A DNA stretch of 64,000 nucleotides from an uncultured Gemmatimonadota bacterium. Its GTDB lineage: Bacteria > Gemmatimonadota > Gemmatimonadetes > Gemmatimonadales > Gemmatimonadaceae. The translations under genes and the position numbers were made by a program. Where the stretch lies: the NCBI GenBank assembly GCA_902826615.1, contig CADEFN010000001.1, positions 124,001-188,000 on the forward strand. The letters are read 5' to 3'. This document shows, piece after piece, positions 16,225-25,360 of the stretch (position 1 is its first letter; every line of letters begins with the position of its first letter). A model generated the notes under the pieces. It had not been told where the DNA came from. It worked only from the letters and a program-made list of their open reading frames with translations, and did not search any database.

Positions 16225-17172
16225 GTGCAAACTCCTCTGGTTCTCCTGGTCGGCTACCTCGGCGCCGGGAAAACGACATTCCTGCAGCGGATCATTCCGG
16301 CGCTCGGTGGGCTTGGGGTACGACCACGTGTCATTCTCAATGACTACCAGGATGCCCGTGTCGACGCCGCGCGACTGGCCGCGCTCGACGCGCTGGTCAC
16401 ACCCATCAGTGGCGACTGCATCTGTTGTGGCTCGCGGGAAGAGCTCCTCAGCGCATTGCTCACCCTCGAGCTGCAAGCGAATCAGGTTGTCCTCATCGAG
16501 GCCAACGGAACCAGCGACGCTGCCGAACTCCACGACATTCTGGTGCTCGATCGTCGTCTCTCCGCTTTCACACGCCCGGTGCAGGTGACCGTGATCGATG
16601 CGTCCCGGTGGCAGAAACGCTGGTTCGACAAAACACTCGAGCGCGATCAGACGGAGACCGCGTCGCACCTCTGGCTCAACTGGACCGAAGGGTTGGCGCC
16701 AACTCGCCTCGAGACCGTGGAGCTGTCGCTCAAGGCGGTGAATGCGATGGCACAACGCATCACGCCCGAGAGCTTTGCGTCCCAGCTCGCCGCACTCAGT
16801 GCCGACGCGGCCACCGCGCCACCGCGGCTGCCGTCGGGCGAGGCGGCCGTGCGGTCACATGATCATCTGGCACGCCACCACTTTGCCTCAATTGGCGTGG
16901 AGTTCCCACCGGTGGTATCGCGTGAAGCACTCAAGGCGCTGGTGATGAGCCTGACGCCCCAGCTGCGGCGTGCCAAAGGCGTTGTAGCCCTGGCCGATAC
17001 ACCTCACAAACAGTTCGCATGGAGTTACATCGGGGGCGATCGGGTGCTGCGCTTTGATTCGCTTCCCGAGGGCGGCTTTGCTCCCGTCGCCGTCTTTATC
17101 GGTACGCAACTCAGCGAGACGGAACTCCTTGAGCAGGTCGCCGCGCTCGCCATCAACGCTCGATCGCCCTAG
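16225..17172 (+). CDS. COG0523 (CobW/P47K) metal-related GTPase
   Basis: 315 residues. GYLGAGKT (residues 10-17) is the Walker A/G1 motif, VILNDYQDAR the switch I region, and GDCICC (Cys65, 67, 68) the CxCC metal site that defines the family. LIEANGTSDAAEL is the Walker B region. A smaller C-terminal domain follows (GVVALADTPHKQFAWSY). COG0523 proteins use GTP hydrolysis to deliver zinc, cobalt or other metals. The start is GTG 16225; the frame is closed just upstream at 16204, which limits choices. It is not adjacent to the Fur/ZIP genes at 50-51 kb, so the metal is unknown. Confidence 0.9.
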   Translation: MQTPLVLLVGYLGAGKTTFLQRIIPALGGLGVRPRVILNDYQDARVDAARLAALDALVTPISGDCICCGSREELLSALLTLELQANQVVLIEANGTSDAAELHDILVLDRRLSAFTRPVQVTVIDASRWQKRWFDKTLERDQTETASHLWLNWTEGLAPTRLETVELSLKAVNAMAQRITPESFASQLAALSADAATAPPRLPSGEAAVRSHDHLARHHFASIGVEFPPVVSREALKALVMSLTPQLRRAKGVVALADTPHKQFAWSYIGGDRVLRFDSLPEGGFAPVAVFIGTQLSETELLEQVAALAINARSP

Positions 17173-17367
17173 GACGAGTACGTCGCAACGACCCGCCCGG
17201 ATGGTGGAACGCTGAGAGTGACGCCAGAGATGGGGTAGGTGGTTGGCACACCTGTGGGCGTACGCGGTCAGGAGCCGGAAAAGTGCCACGTGGACGGACT
17301 GTCTGGTCTTCGCGTTGGGTGCCATCTTGGCGATGCACAACTCCCGCCAACGTTTGCCCCATTGCAC

Positions 17368-18756
17368 ATGCGCATCTGGCACACCTGTTCCTTCGCACTT
17401 CTCCTCGGATCGCTGACCCTTGGCGCGCAGGACCGCGCGCAGGACCGTCGTCGCTGGCTCGGCACGACTCAATCGGTGTCCGACGACCCGAGACGTGTAC
17501 CCGACTCCCCAGCACCTAAAGGTCCGGATGGTACGCTGGTCTTGCGCGGTGGAAGAATTTTTGATGGCACGGGTGCACCCGCGCGCGCGGGCACGCTGGT
17601 CATCCAGCGCAACAAGATCACCCAGGTCCTCGATGCGTCATCAACCAACTGGCCGCGCGATGCGCGCGTGATTGATGTGACGGGCAAGACGGTCATGCCG
17701 GGGCTGATCGACCTGCACACGCACCTGGCCTACATCGAGCCGCCCTTCTCCACCGTGGACGATCCCACCGACCCCGACGCGGTGCTCCGCGCGGAAGAAC
17801 GTCTGCGGGTATTCATCCAGAGTGGCATAACGAGTGTACGCGATGTCGCGAGCCCGGGGAACGTCCCCTTCGTACTCAAACGCTGGGTGGCCCGCAATGC
17901 CATTCCGGGGCCGCGCGTCTTTGCCGCTGGCCAGCTCATCACCGGGCGCGGTGGTCACGGCGCCGACGGTAATCTGGTCAAGGTGGATGGATCGGTCATT
18001 GAACGCACGGGGGCCAATGAGTGGCGCCTTGCCGTCCGTGACCTCTTTGCCCGCGGCGCCGACGTGATCAAGGTCGCATCACACTTCGCGCCCGACGAAG
18101 TGCGTGCGGCGGTTGTGGAAGCCCATGCCCTGGGCCTCAAGGTCACCTGCGACTGCGAAACCGACTACATCAAGATGGCCGTCGAAGCCGGAGTGGATAT
18201 GATCGAACATCCACTGCCCCGCACCGACGAAACCATCCGGCTGATGGCCGAAAAGAAGGTGGAAGCCGATCCCACGGTGTACGTCTATACGTACTTGTTC
18301 GGCCGCTTTGGTGGAGGCTACTTCGGCTCCACCTCACGGCGCTTCAACTTCGGCGACTCGCTCAACGTCGAGGTGCTTCGTCGCATGAAAAACGCGGGGA
18401 TCAAGATGGGAATCGGCACCGACCTCATTGTCGACTGGTTCCGTTCCATGCCCACGCCCTACATCAATGAGCTGAAGTACTTCATGCAGGTGGGCTACAC
18501 GGCCCCCGAAGCCCTGGTTGCCGCGACACGGACCAGCGCCGAGTTGCTGGATATGGATGATCGTCTGGGCACACTCCAGGCCGGGAAGCTCGCGGATGTG
18601 CTGGTGGTGAATGGACGCCCCGATGAACGCATCGACGATCTGGCCAACGCCGATATTGTCATTCGCGACGGATGGGTGGTGGTGGAGGGTGGCAAGATCA
18701 CGATGACCAGGCCGGCCCCCACGGCATCACCTCCGATCTGGCGACCACGCCCCTGA
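17368..18756 (+). CDS. secreted amidohydrolase
   Basis: About 462 residues with signal peptide MRIWHTCSFALLLGSLTLGA, which fixes the start at ATG 17368. The metal-dependent amidohydrolase core shows VMPGLIDLHTHL (HxH), GADVIKVASH (candidate carboxylated Lys), GVDMIEHPLPRT and GIGTDLIVDW (the Asp ligand). The block before IEH reads VTCDCETDY; in many imidazolonepropionase-like members a His sits in this position, so one metal ligand may be absent. Peptidase-like or amide-hydrolysing roles are possible. A strong terminator follows at 18762. Confidence 0.85.
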   Translation: MRIWHTCSFALLLGSLTLGAQDRAQDRRRWLGTTQSVSDDPRRVPDSPAPKGPDGTLVLRGGRIFDGTGAPARAGTLVIQRNKITQVLDASSTNWPRDARVIDVTGKTVMPGLIDLHTHLAYIEPPFSTVDDPTDPDAVLRAEERLRVFIQSGITSVRDVASPGNVPFVLKRWVARNAIPGPRVFAAGQLITGRGGHGADGNLVKVDGSVIERTGANEWRLAVRDLFARGADVIKVASHFAPDEVRAAVVEAHALGLKVTCDCETDYIKMAVEAGVDMIEHPLPRTDETIRLMAEKKVEADPTVYVYTYLFGRFGGGYFGSTSRRFNFGDSLNVEVLRRMKNAGIKMGIGTDLIVDWFRSMPTPYINELKYFMQVGYTAPEALVAATRTSAELLDMDDRLGTLQAGKLADVLVVNGRPDERIDDLANADIVIRDGWVVVEGGKITMTRPAPTASPPIWRPRP

Positions 18757-18761
18757 AGTAC

Positions 18762-18789
18762 AAAGCCCCCGCGACCACGCGGGGGCTTT
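18762..18789. terminator. strong bidirectional rho-independent terminator
   Basis: AAAGCCCCCGCG (18762-18773), loop ACCA, CGCGGGGGCTTT (18778-18789), then TCTTTCT. The stem is a perfect 12 bp and GC-rich, with runs of T outward on both strands. It sits between the amidohydrolase stop (18756) and the stop of the minus-strand PQQ dehydrogenase (18815). Confidence 0.92.
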
Positions 18790-18814
18790 TCTTTCTCTGC
18801 ATCGCACTTGGCGC

Positions 18815-20482
18815 CTAACGCGCTCCACCAAGGGCAAAGACAAAGAGGCTGTTGCCCCGTAGCTGCTCGTAGCGAATGCCACCGGCCGCCACCGCCACAT
18901 ACTGCCGTCCGTCCAGCTCATAGGTGATTGGCGAGGAGTCCACCCCGGCCCCGCAGAAGAAGGACCACAATACTTCGCCGGTGGCCGCATCGTAGGCGCG
19001 GAACCAGCCATCGCTCTCGCCCATGAACACCAGCCCACCTGCCGTGGCGAGCGTGCCACCCCACACCCACTTGGGGCGCTCCGACTTCCAGCGGATCTTG
19101 CCGGTCGCAATGTCGATGGCGGCAAGTATTCCCTTTGGTTCGTTCCCGGGGATACGGGGGAATGAGCCGCTGGTGAACATCTTGCCGATCTCGAGTTCAC
19201 TCTCCTGGCGCAGTGCCATGTTAGGCCGGTCGCGCGCCGGGACATACATGAGCCCCGTTTGCGGCGAGAAGGACGACGGCGGCCAGTTGGCGCCACCAAA
19301 AATGCCCGGGCGCATCAGCACGCCCTTGTCATCGGGAGGAACAAACATGTTCTCCTGCGGCACAAAGGCGTCGGTCCGTCTGATGGTTTCGCCGGTCGCC
19401 GCATCCATCACGTAGGTCCAACCTTCCTTGGCCGCGTGCATCACCACCTTGCGATTGCCGACACGCGCAAGAATCGGAGGATTGGGAAGATCGTAGTCCC
19501 ACAAGTCATGCGGGATGTGCTGCACATACCAGCGGAGTTTGCCGGTCTCCACATCGACCGCAACCGTGCTGTTGTTGTAGAGATTGTCACCCGGGCGCGC
19601 CACACCATCGTTGGACGGCGAGGGGTTGCCGGTGCCGAAGTAGATAAGGCCCAACTCGGGGTCGTACGCGGGAGTGACCCACACGGGTGAACCGCCAATA
19701 CGCCAGGTGTTTGCGTATTTCGCCGAGTCGGCCTTTTCGCGTGCGATGTTGCGGGGCAGCGGATCACCCCATGGCGTCTTCGTGGACCACTTGCCCCACC
19801 ATCCGCCGTCGGCGGGTGAAGGCACCGTGAAAAAGCGCCAGACAAGGCGTCCTGTTTCGGAGTCGTAGGCCGTGACGGAGCCACGGATGCCGTACTCTCC
19901 TCCGGCCGCCCCGACAATCACCTTGTTCCCCACCACCAGCGGCGCTTCGGTGTTGCTGTACGCCGAGTCGACGGGGCGAATGGCAATATTCCACTTGACG
20001 TTGCCGGTGCGGGCGTCGAGTGCAATGAGCCTGGCGTCGAGTGTGGTGGTGAACACCTTGTCGCCCGATACTGCCACACCACGATTCACCGGACCACAGC
20101 AGAACGAGGCCTTCTCGTTGCGGTTGTGATTGTACTGCCAGAGTCGTTTGTGGGTGCGCAGGTCAAAGGCCAGAACATTGTTGTGCGACGTGGTCATGTA
20201 CATCACGCCACCCGCCACAATGGGTGTGGCCTCCAGACCATCGGCGCGTTGCACATTCATCTGGTACACCGCCGCGGGGGCCAGCTGCTTCACATTGGCG
20301 CGTGTCACCTCTGTGAGTGGCGAGAATCGCTGGTTGTCATACGTACGGCCGTAGGTGAGCCACTCACCCGGTGGGGGCGAGCGCAACTCGTCAGGCTGCA
20401 CGGTGCGTTGTGCCCACAGCGGACCCGCCAGTGCACCTGCCGCAAGCGCGACGACCAGACGATGCATAACGAGTGCCCTCAT
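18815..20482 (-). CDS. PQQ-dependent quinoprotein dehydrogenase, exported
   Basis: About 555 residues, signal peptide at the N-terminus (VVALAAGALAGPLWA). The beta-propeller has repeated ALDARTG/AYDSETG tryptophan-docking-like blades. The vicinal cysteines (Cys128-Cys129 in FCCGPVNRG) match the disulfide ring over PQQ in alcohol dehydrogenases. GEYGIRG, TGNPSP and LWDYDLPN fit the Ca-binding Glu and Asn and the catalytic Asp. No CxxCH heme motif is present, so it is not a quinohemoprotein. ATG 20482 overlaps the upstream S9 stop (ATGA); the in-frame ATG 20467 has a better ribosome site (GAGGG). The stop is TAG inside a CGTTAGG motif. The substrate is unknown. Confidence 0.88.
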   Translation of the reverse strand: MRALVMHRLVVALAAGALAGPLWAQRTVQPDELRSPPPGEWLTYGRTYDNQRFSPLTEVTRANVKQLAPAAVYQMNVQRADGLEATPIVAGGVMYMTTSHNNVLAFDLRTHKRLWQYNHNRNEKASFCCGPVNRGVAVSGDKVFTTTLDARLIALDARTGNVKWNIAIRPVDSAYSNTEAPLVVGNKVIVGAAGGEYGIRGSVTAYDSETGRLVWRFFTVPSPADGGWWGKWSTKTPWGDPLPRNIAREKADSAKYANTWRIGGSPVWVTPAYDPELGLIYFGTGNPSPSNDGVARPGDNLYNNSTVAVDVETGKLRWYVQHIPHDLWDYDLPNPPILARVGNRKVVMHAAKEGWTYVMDAATGETIRRTDAFVPQENMFVPPDDKGVLMRPGIFGGANWPPSSFSPQTGLMYVPARDRPNMALRQESELEIGKMFTSGSFPRIPGNEPKGILAAIDIATGKIRWKSERPKWVWGGTLATAGGLVFMGESDGWFRAYDAATGEVLWSFFCGAGVDSSPITYELDGRQYVAVAAGGIRYEQLRGNSLFVFALGGAR

Positions 20483-22533
20483 TGCACCGGCGCCCGATGC
20501 TTCTCGAACCAGCCCGCCAGCGTCGTGATCTTGGACGCGGCGTGACTGGGACGACGACGGATCCCATGTGGTTCCTCGGGCACTCGCACCAGCACCGACT
20601 CCACTCCGCGCATCTTGAGCGCCTTGTAGTACTGCTCCGACTCCGACATCGGCGTGCGGAAGTCCTCTTCACCCGTCATGATCAGCGTGGGTGTCTTCAC
20701 GTTCTTGACCACTGACAACAACGAGCGCTTGGCGTAGTTCTCGGGGAAGTCCCACGGAAATCCGGGGAACCAGTTGTTCACCGAACCGGGCGCCATATCA
20801 GCGGTGAGCGAAAAGCTCTCCCAGTTGATCACTGGATAGAAGGCCAGCGCGGCACGGAAACGATCGGTGTTCCCGATCATCCAGGCGGTGAGTACCCCAC
20901 CACCACTGCCACCGGTGACGTAGAGATTCTTCTCGTCGATGTACCCCTTGGCGATCACGGCGTCGACACCGGCGTTGAGATCATGGAAGTCGTCACCCGG
21001 ATATGAGTGATGAATGAGGTTCCCGAACTCCTCGCCGTAACTGGTGCTGCCACGGGGATTGGTGTAGAGCACTACCGCACCCGTCGCAGCCATCAGCTGC
21101 TTTTCTTCATCAAAGCGATCCCCGTAGTTGGCAAAGGGCCCACCGTGAATCTCGAGCACCATCGGGTACTTCTTGCGGGCGTCGAAGCCGGGGGGTTTGA
21201 TGATCCAGCCCTGGACCTTGCGCTTGTCCTTGGCAGACTCGTACCAGATCTCTTCCACATCACCCAGCGTGCGATCGGCGAGCAGCCCGGCATTCAGCGC
21301 CGTGAGCACCCGTGGCGTTCCGGTCCCACTCGTTACCGCCACTTCACTCGGCACTTTCGGCGTACTCATCGAGAAGGCCACTACCCCTGTGCGCGAGAGG
21401 CTGTAGCTGCCACCGCTGTACGCACTCGACCCGCCCCCCAGGTTGCTGGCCACGACCGAATACGTGCCGTCGAGAGCAAAGCGCGCCACCTTCGTGTTAC
21501 CCTTCTCGTCAAACTGCGCATAGATGGCGCGTGAGTCTGCGCTCCACGACGGAGACCCGGCGCTGTTGTCGAGTTTGGTGGAGACCACCCGCTTGTTGGA
21601 TCCATCGCGATTCATGACATACAGCAGCGTGTTCTGATACCCCTGCTTGCGATCGTCAAAGCCCGTCCAAGCGATGAGCTGGCCATCGGGGGACACCGCG
21701 GGTGAGGCGTCGGGGCCAAACCGCTCAGTGAGTCGACGCATCGTGCCAGTCCTGACGTTCACCGCAAAGAGGTCACTCTCGCGTGAGTTCCACTCGGGAC
21801 GCTCTCCACGGCGCGCCGGGAGGACGAGTTCACTGCCGTCTGGAGTCCACGCCAGCGAGCCACCACCATATGGCGTGCCCCCATGATTGAAGTCGCCCGC
21901 CGTGATCTGACGCGGGGCACCACCGGTGGCTGCCACCACAAAGGCATGCACAAACCCGGTCGGCACTTCGCCAACACCGTCATAGCGGAAGACAAGATTC
22001 TCGGTGTACTTGGGTGGTGGTGCCCAGTTGGCGCCCGGTGGCGGCGTGAGCGGCGTTCCTACCACCAGCGGCGGCGTGGCCACGAGGGCGAGGTAGGCAA
22101 TCTGCGTTCCGTCAGCCGACCAGACCGGGTTGCCGGGTGGCTGCCGAACATTCGTCACGGCAAAGGCCTCACCCGTACTCATGTACCGCACGTAGAGCTG
22201 CGGCGAGCCCGCACGATTGGAGATGTAGAGCAGTCGTGTGCCGTCCGGTGACCAGCGCGGCGCATTTTCTGTGTAGGCGCCACCGGTGAGTGGCCGGTGT
22301 TCCGACCCGTCGGCCTTCACCAGCCAGATGTTGCTGTAGCGGCGGTCGGTGGCGGGATCACTCCACTGGCGCACGTAGGCAATCCATTGTCCGTCGGCGC
22401 TGATCTGCGGGTCACCCGCGTACGTCAGCGCGAAGAGATCGACGGGTGAAAGGGGTTTGGCCTGCGCGTGCAGCGGTGCGCTGAGTGCAATCGCGGTCAG
22501 CAGTACGGCGGCTATTCGAACTCGAGGGATCAT
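20479..22533 (-). CDS. secreted S9 family peptidase, paralog of the gene at 1399-3447
   Basis: About 684 residues from ATG 22533, where GGAGC lies 8 bases upstream and a signal peptide begins (MIPRVRIAAVLLTAIALSA). It has a TolB-like propeller then an alpha/beta-hydrolase domain with Ser543 in GGSGGG, Asp in GEEDFRTP and His in PHGIRR. The C-terminal 240 residues are nearly identical to those of the 1399-3447 protein and differ mostly by conservative changes. It is the fourth gene of a minus-strand operon and overlaps the PQQ dehydrogenase start by 4 nt. Confidence 0.93.
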   Translation of the reverse strand: MIPRVRIAAVLLTAIALSAPLHAQAKPLSPVDLFALTYAGDPQISADGQWIAYVRQWSDPATDRRYSNIWLVKADGSEHRPLTGGAYTENAPRWSPDGTRLLYISNRAGSPQLYVRYMSTGEAFAVTNVRQPPGNPVWSADGTQIAYLALVATPPLVVGTPLTPPPGANWAPPPKYTENLVFRYDGVGEVPTGFVHAFVVAATGGAPRQITAGDFNHGGTPYGGGSLAWTPDGSELVLPARRGERPEWNSRESDLFAVNVRTGTMRRLTERFGPDASPAVSPDGQLIAWTGFDDRKQGYQNTLLYVMNRDGSNKRVVSTKLDNSAGSPSWSADSRAIYAQFDEKGNTKVARFALDGTYSVVASNLGGGSSAYSGGSYSLSRTGVVAFSMSTPKVPSEVAVTSGTGTPRVLTALNAGLLADRTLGDVEEIWYESAKDKRKVQGWIIKPPGFDARKKYPMVLEIHGGPFANYGDRFDEEKQLMAATGAVVLYTNPRGSTSYGEEFGNLIHHSYPGDDFHDLNAGVDAVIAKGYIDEKNLYVTGGSGGGVLTAWMIGNTDRFRAALAFYPVINWESFSLTADMAPGSVNNWFPGFPWDFPENYAKRSLLSVVKNVKTPTLIMTGEEDFRTPMSESEQYYKALKMRGVESVLVRVPEEPHGIRRRPSHAASKITTLAGWFEKHRAPVQ

Positions 22534-22603
22534 GACAAGTGCTCCGGTTGAACGGGTCACAACTCGTCACGAAGCTCTCCCCCATCCCACCCGTTGGGAA
22601 GAT

Positions 22604-23128
22604 CTATTTGAGCCCGCGCGCCATCGTCAGGTACGCTTGCCGCTCCGCAGCCACCTTGGCGGCCGGCCCGAAGAGCTGAAAGAAGAGGGTCCCCTTCGGT
22701 GTTTCGACAATCGCCGCGATCAACGCCTGCCCGGGCCTGGCCTCACCCCCTGCCCCGATCCCCCGCGCATAACTCCCGCGCCATTCGGCCACCGTGATAG
22801 GAAAGTGCCCCTTCGTATCGCGCTCGATTTTTTCATAGGCACCAGCCGGGGTGCCGGCGAACTGTCCACGCCAGCGTTCGATGTTCGCTTCCGGCGAACC
22901 ACCCTGCCCCTGCCCGAAGAAGTAGACGACCACTTCGGCGTTAGGTGCGTCGCCCTGAATCACATACTCGGCGAGGCGCATGGACGAGCTCGGTGCGCGC
23001 GACTGCCAGGTGGCCGGAACCGTGACGCGGTAGTCGAGGGCGGTGAGGACACGCTCTTGCGCGTACGCGACGGTCCCGGGCAGCGCTGCTAGCGCGAGGG
23101 CGAAGACCACGAATCGACGTGAAGACAT
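22604..23128 (-). CDS. secreted protein of unknown function
   Basis: 174 residues with a signal peptide (FVVFALALAALPGTVAYA). The mature part contains LDYRVTVPATWQSRAPSSSM, VVVYFFGQGQGGSPEANIERW and GTLFFQLFGPAAKV. These blocks recur in secreted proteins I have seen labelled hypothetical, sometimes with a PsbP-like fold; I do not assign a function. It starts 3 bp after the stop of the upstream S9 peptidase and is followed 70 bp later by another S9 peptidase, so it is probably co-expressed with exported peptidases. Confidence 0.75.
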   Translation of the reverse strand: MSSRRFVVFALALAALPGTVAYAQERVLTALDYRVTVPATWQSRAPSSSMRLAEYVIQGDAPNAEVVVYFFGQGQGGSPEANIERWRGQFAGTPAGAYEKIERDTKGHFPITVAEWRGSYARGIGAGGEARPGQALIAAIVETPKGTLFFQLFGPAAKVAAERQAYLTMARGLK

Positions 23129-23131
23129 TGG

Positions 23132-25360
23132 TTATCGGGTTGGTCCGAGATGTTGTTCAAAGAAGCGGATCAGCTGCCGAAGGGCATACCGTGTTTGAGC
23201 GAGCCCTTCCAGGTCCCACCCATGACTCGCGTCAGGAAGGGTAACAAGCTCCACACTTTTTCCCATCTGCAGCAGGTACTGTGTGAGCCATGCCGAGTCG
23301 CGGTACAACACCACCACATCGCGCATCCCGTGGATCAGCATCAGATGCCCCTGCAATGCATCGGCTCGGGTGTGCGACGACGCCTCGGCGTACTCCTTCA
23401 TCTGCTCCTGCGGGCGCATCATCACCCGCTGCTCGCCAGTGAGTGCGTGCCACACGTTGGTGGCGGGCGCTCCAGCTACACCAGCCTTGTAGACCCCGGG
23501 TTTGGTGAACAGGGACATCGTGGTGAGGAGCCCTCCATAACTCGAGCCCCAGATCCCGACGCGTGCCGGATCGGCGATCCCTTCTCGCACAGCCCACTCC
23601 ACCCCGCTGTGCAGGTCCTCCACGTCAATGCCGCCATAGTCGAGCCGAATGCGACGTCGAAAGGCGGTGCCATGTCCACCGCTCCCGGCCACGTCCACTG
23701 CAAGAATGGCAAAGCCCTTCTCCAGCAGCACCTGATCCAGACCCCAGAGCGGGTGTGAGTTGCGTCCTCCGAATTGATTGCGCGCTGTATTGCTGTAGGC
23801 CGATCCGATGATGAGCGGCACCCGTTCTCCCTCGCGTCGCCCAGGCGGTAGCAGCAGACGTGCGTGGAGCGTGGCGCCATCGGCGCGGCTGGCAAAAGTC
23901 ACATAGCGCGCCGGTGTAAAGCGATATCGCGCAAAATCCGCCGTCGGCGAGGTCGTGACGCGTCGGCGACTTCCGTCGTGCTCGGTGCTCACCAGGTAGA
24001 GATCCGGAGGAATCGTATCGCTGCTGAACACGTCAGCCGCCCAGCGGCCGTCGGGCGAGAGTGTGGTCGTGTGTGTGCCCGCCTCACGAGTCACGCGCTG
24101 CAGCGTTCCACCACTCAGTGGCAGGCGCCAGAGATGGCGCTCTTCGGCACGACCCTGATTGGCGGTGATGTACACACCCGCTGGCGCAACAGCGAATGAC
24201 GACACAGCCCACTCACCACTAGTGACGGCGCGAGGGATACTCCCGTCGAGTGGTGCGTACCAGACGTGATAGTCATCCCGCCGATCCGAGGTGAAGTACA
24301 CACCCCTTCCGTCCGGCGCCCATGACACCTGCCACTCGGCGGAGACGTTGTTGGGCTCCTGTTCTTCCACCAGGGTGCTGACTGTGCCGGCATTGGTGGC
24401 AAACACCAGAATGCGGCGATCTTTGACGAACACATCGCTGACATCGAGGAGGAGACGGGTGCCATCAGGCGACCACTGCGCCCCGTGAACAATGTCCAGG
24501 CGATCCTTGCTCCAGGGGAGCCAGGTGACGTCGCCACCAGCTACGGGCACGATCCCGACACGCCGAATTTCCGAAGGCTCGCCCGGCATCGCGCGACGCA
24601 CCATGGGCATCGTCGTTTCGTCATTCAGGTAGTCGGGAATGCCACGGGTTCGGATGGCGGTGCGATCGACTTCCGTCACCATCACCTGGCTGCCATCAGG
24701 CGAGACGATAAACGACTCGATGCCTGCTGCCTCACGCGCCAGCCGTGTCAGGCGCACTGGCTCCTGCGCCCCCGCGCCCGCGAAAAAGGCGATGTGCAAG
24801 TCGCCATCACGCAGATACGCCACGCGCGTTGCACCCACAAACACCGCGCGCGATTCGGCGCTCGGGGTCTGCGTGAGGCGTTGCGGCGCGGCGTTCGCGC
24901 TGGCGGCATTCACCAGGTAGAGATCGCCGCGAAAGGTGACGAGCAGTCGCTCGCCATCGGGGTGCCACGTGATGCTGCTCACGCCCCCATCCAGCTCGGC
25001 GGCCAGTGCTTCCCGTTGCTGGCGCCACTGGGTGAAGCCGAGTGGTGTGGTGTCGCGCGCAGCCGGTGTGGCGGAGCGGCGCGGCATGGTGGTGACCCGC
25101 GTCGGCGCCACCGCACCGTTCTCGATGACGGTAGCGACAAACACATCGAGGAAGTTGGAGCCGTCGGTGTTCCAGAGGAACGCCACGCGTTTGCTATCGG
25201 GCGACCATGTCACGCTGCGCGGCGTGGTTCCGATGAGAGATGGCGCGGAATAGAAGCGGTCGAGGTCTGCCGGCTGTGGGCTCTGCGATTGCAGTATATC
25301 GGTTGTCACAGCCGTGGCGACCGCGAGGATCAGCGCACGACACACGTGCCCCGGCGTCAT
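23132..25360 (-). CDS. exported S9 family peptidase (DPP-like)
   Basis: 742 residues. The N-terminus (RALILAVATAVTTDILQS) is a signal sequence. Propeller blades carry SVTWSPDSKRVAF, WHPDGERLLV and WSPDGTRLLLD. The hydrolase domain has GIWGSSYGG with Ser607, HGMRD with Asp681 and DASHGWD with His713, a complete S9 triad with expected spacing. ATG 25360 overlaps the stop of the DUF885 gene (ATGA). It is more similar to the S9 protein at 47159-49330 than to the 1399/20479 pair, judged by motif wording. Confidence 0.93.
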   Translation of the reverse strand: MTPGHVCRALILAVATAVTTDILQSQSPQPADLDRFYSAPSLIGTTPRSVTWSPDSKRVAFLWNTDGSNFLDVFVATVIENGAVAPTRVTTMPRRSATPAARDTTPLGFTQWRQQREALAAELDGGVSSITWHPDGERLLVTFRGDLYLVNAASANAAPQRLTQTPSAESRAVFVGATRVAYLRDGDLHIAFFAGAGAQEPVRLTRLAREAAGIESFIVSPDGSQVMVTEVDRTAIRTRGIPDYLNDETTMPMVRRAMPGEPSEIRRVGIVPVAGGDVTWLPWSKDRLDIVHGAQWSPDGTRLLLDVSDVFVKDRRILVFATNAGTVSTLVEEQEPNNVSAEWQVSWAPDGRGVYFTSDRRDDYHVWYAPLDGSIPRAVTSGEWAVSSFAVAPAGVYITANQGRAEERHLWRLPLSGGTLQRVTREAGTHTTTLSPDGRWAADVFSSDTIPPDLYLVSTEHDGSRRRVTTSPTADFARYRFTPARYVTFASRADGATLHARLLLPPGRREGERVPLIIGSAYSNTARNQFGGRNSHPLWGLDQVLLEKGFAILAVDVAGSGGHGTAFRRRIRLDYGGIDVEDLHSGVEWAVREGIADPARVGIWGSSYGGLLTTMSLFTKPGVYKAGVAGAPATNVWHALTGEQRVMMRPQEQMKEYAEASSHTRADALQGHLMLIHGMRDVVVLYRDSAWLTQYLLQMGKSVELVTLPDASHGWDLEGLAQTRYALRQLIRFFEQHLGPTR

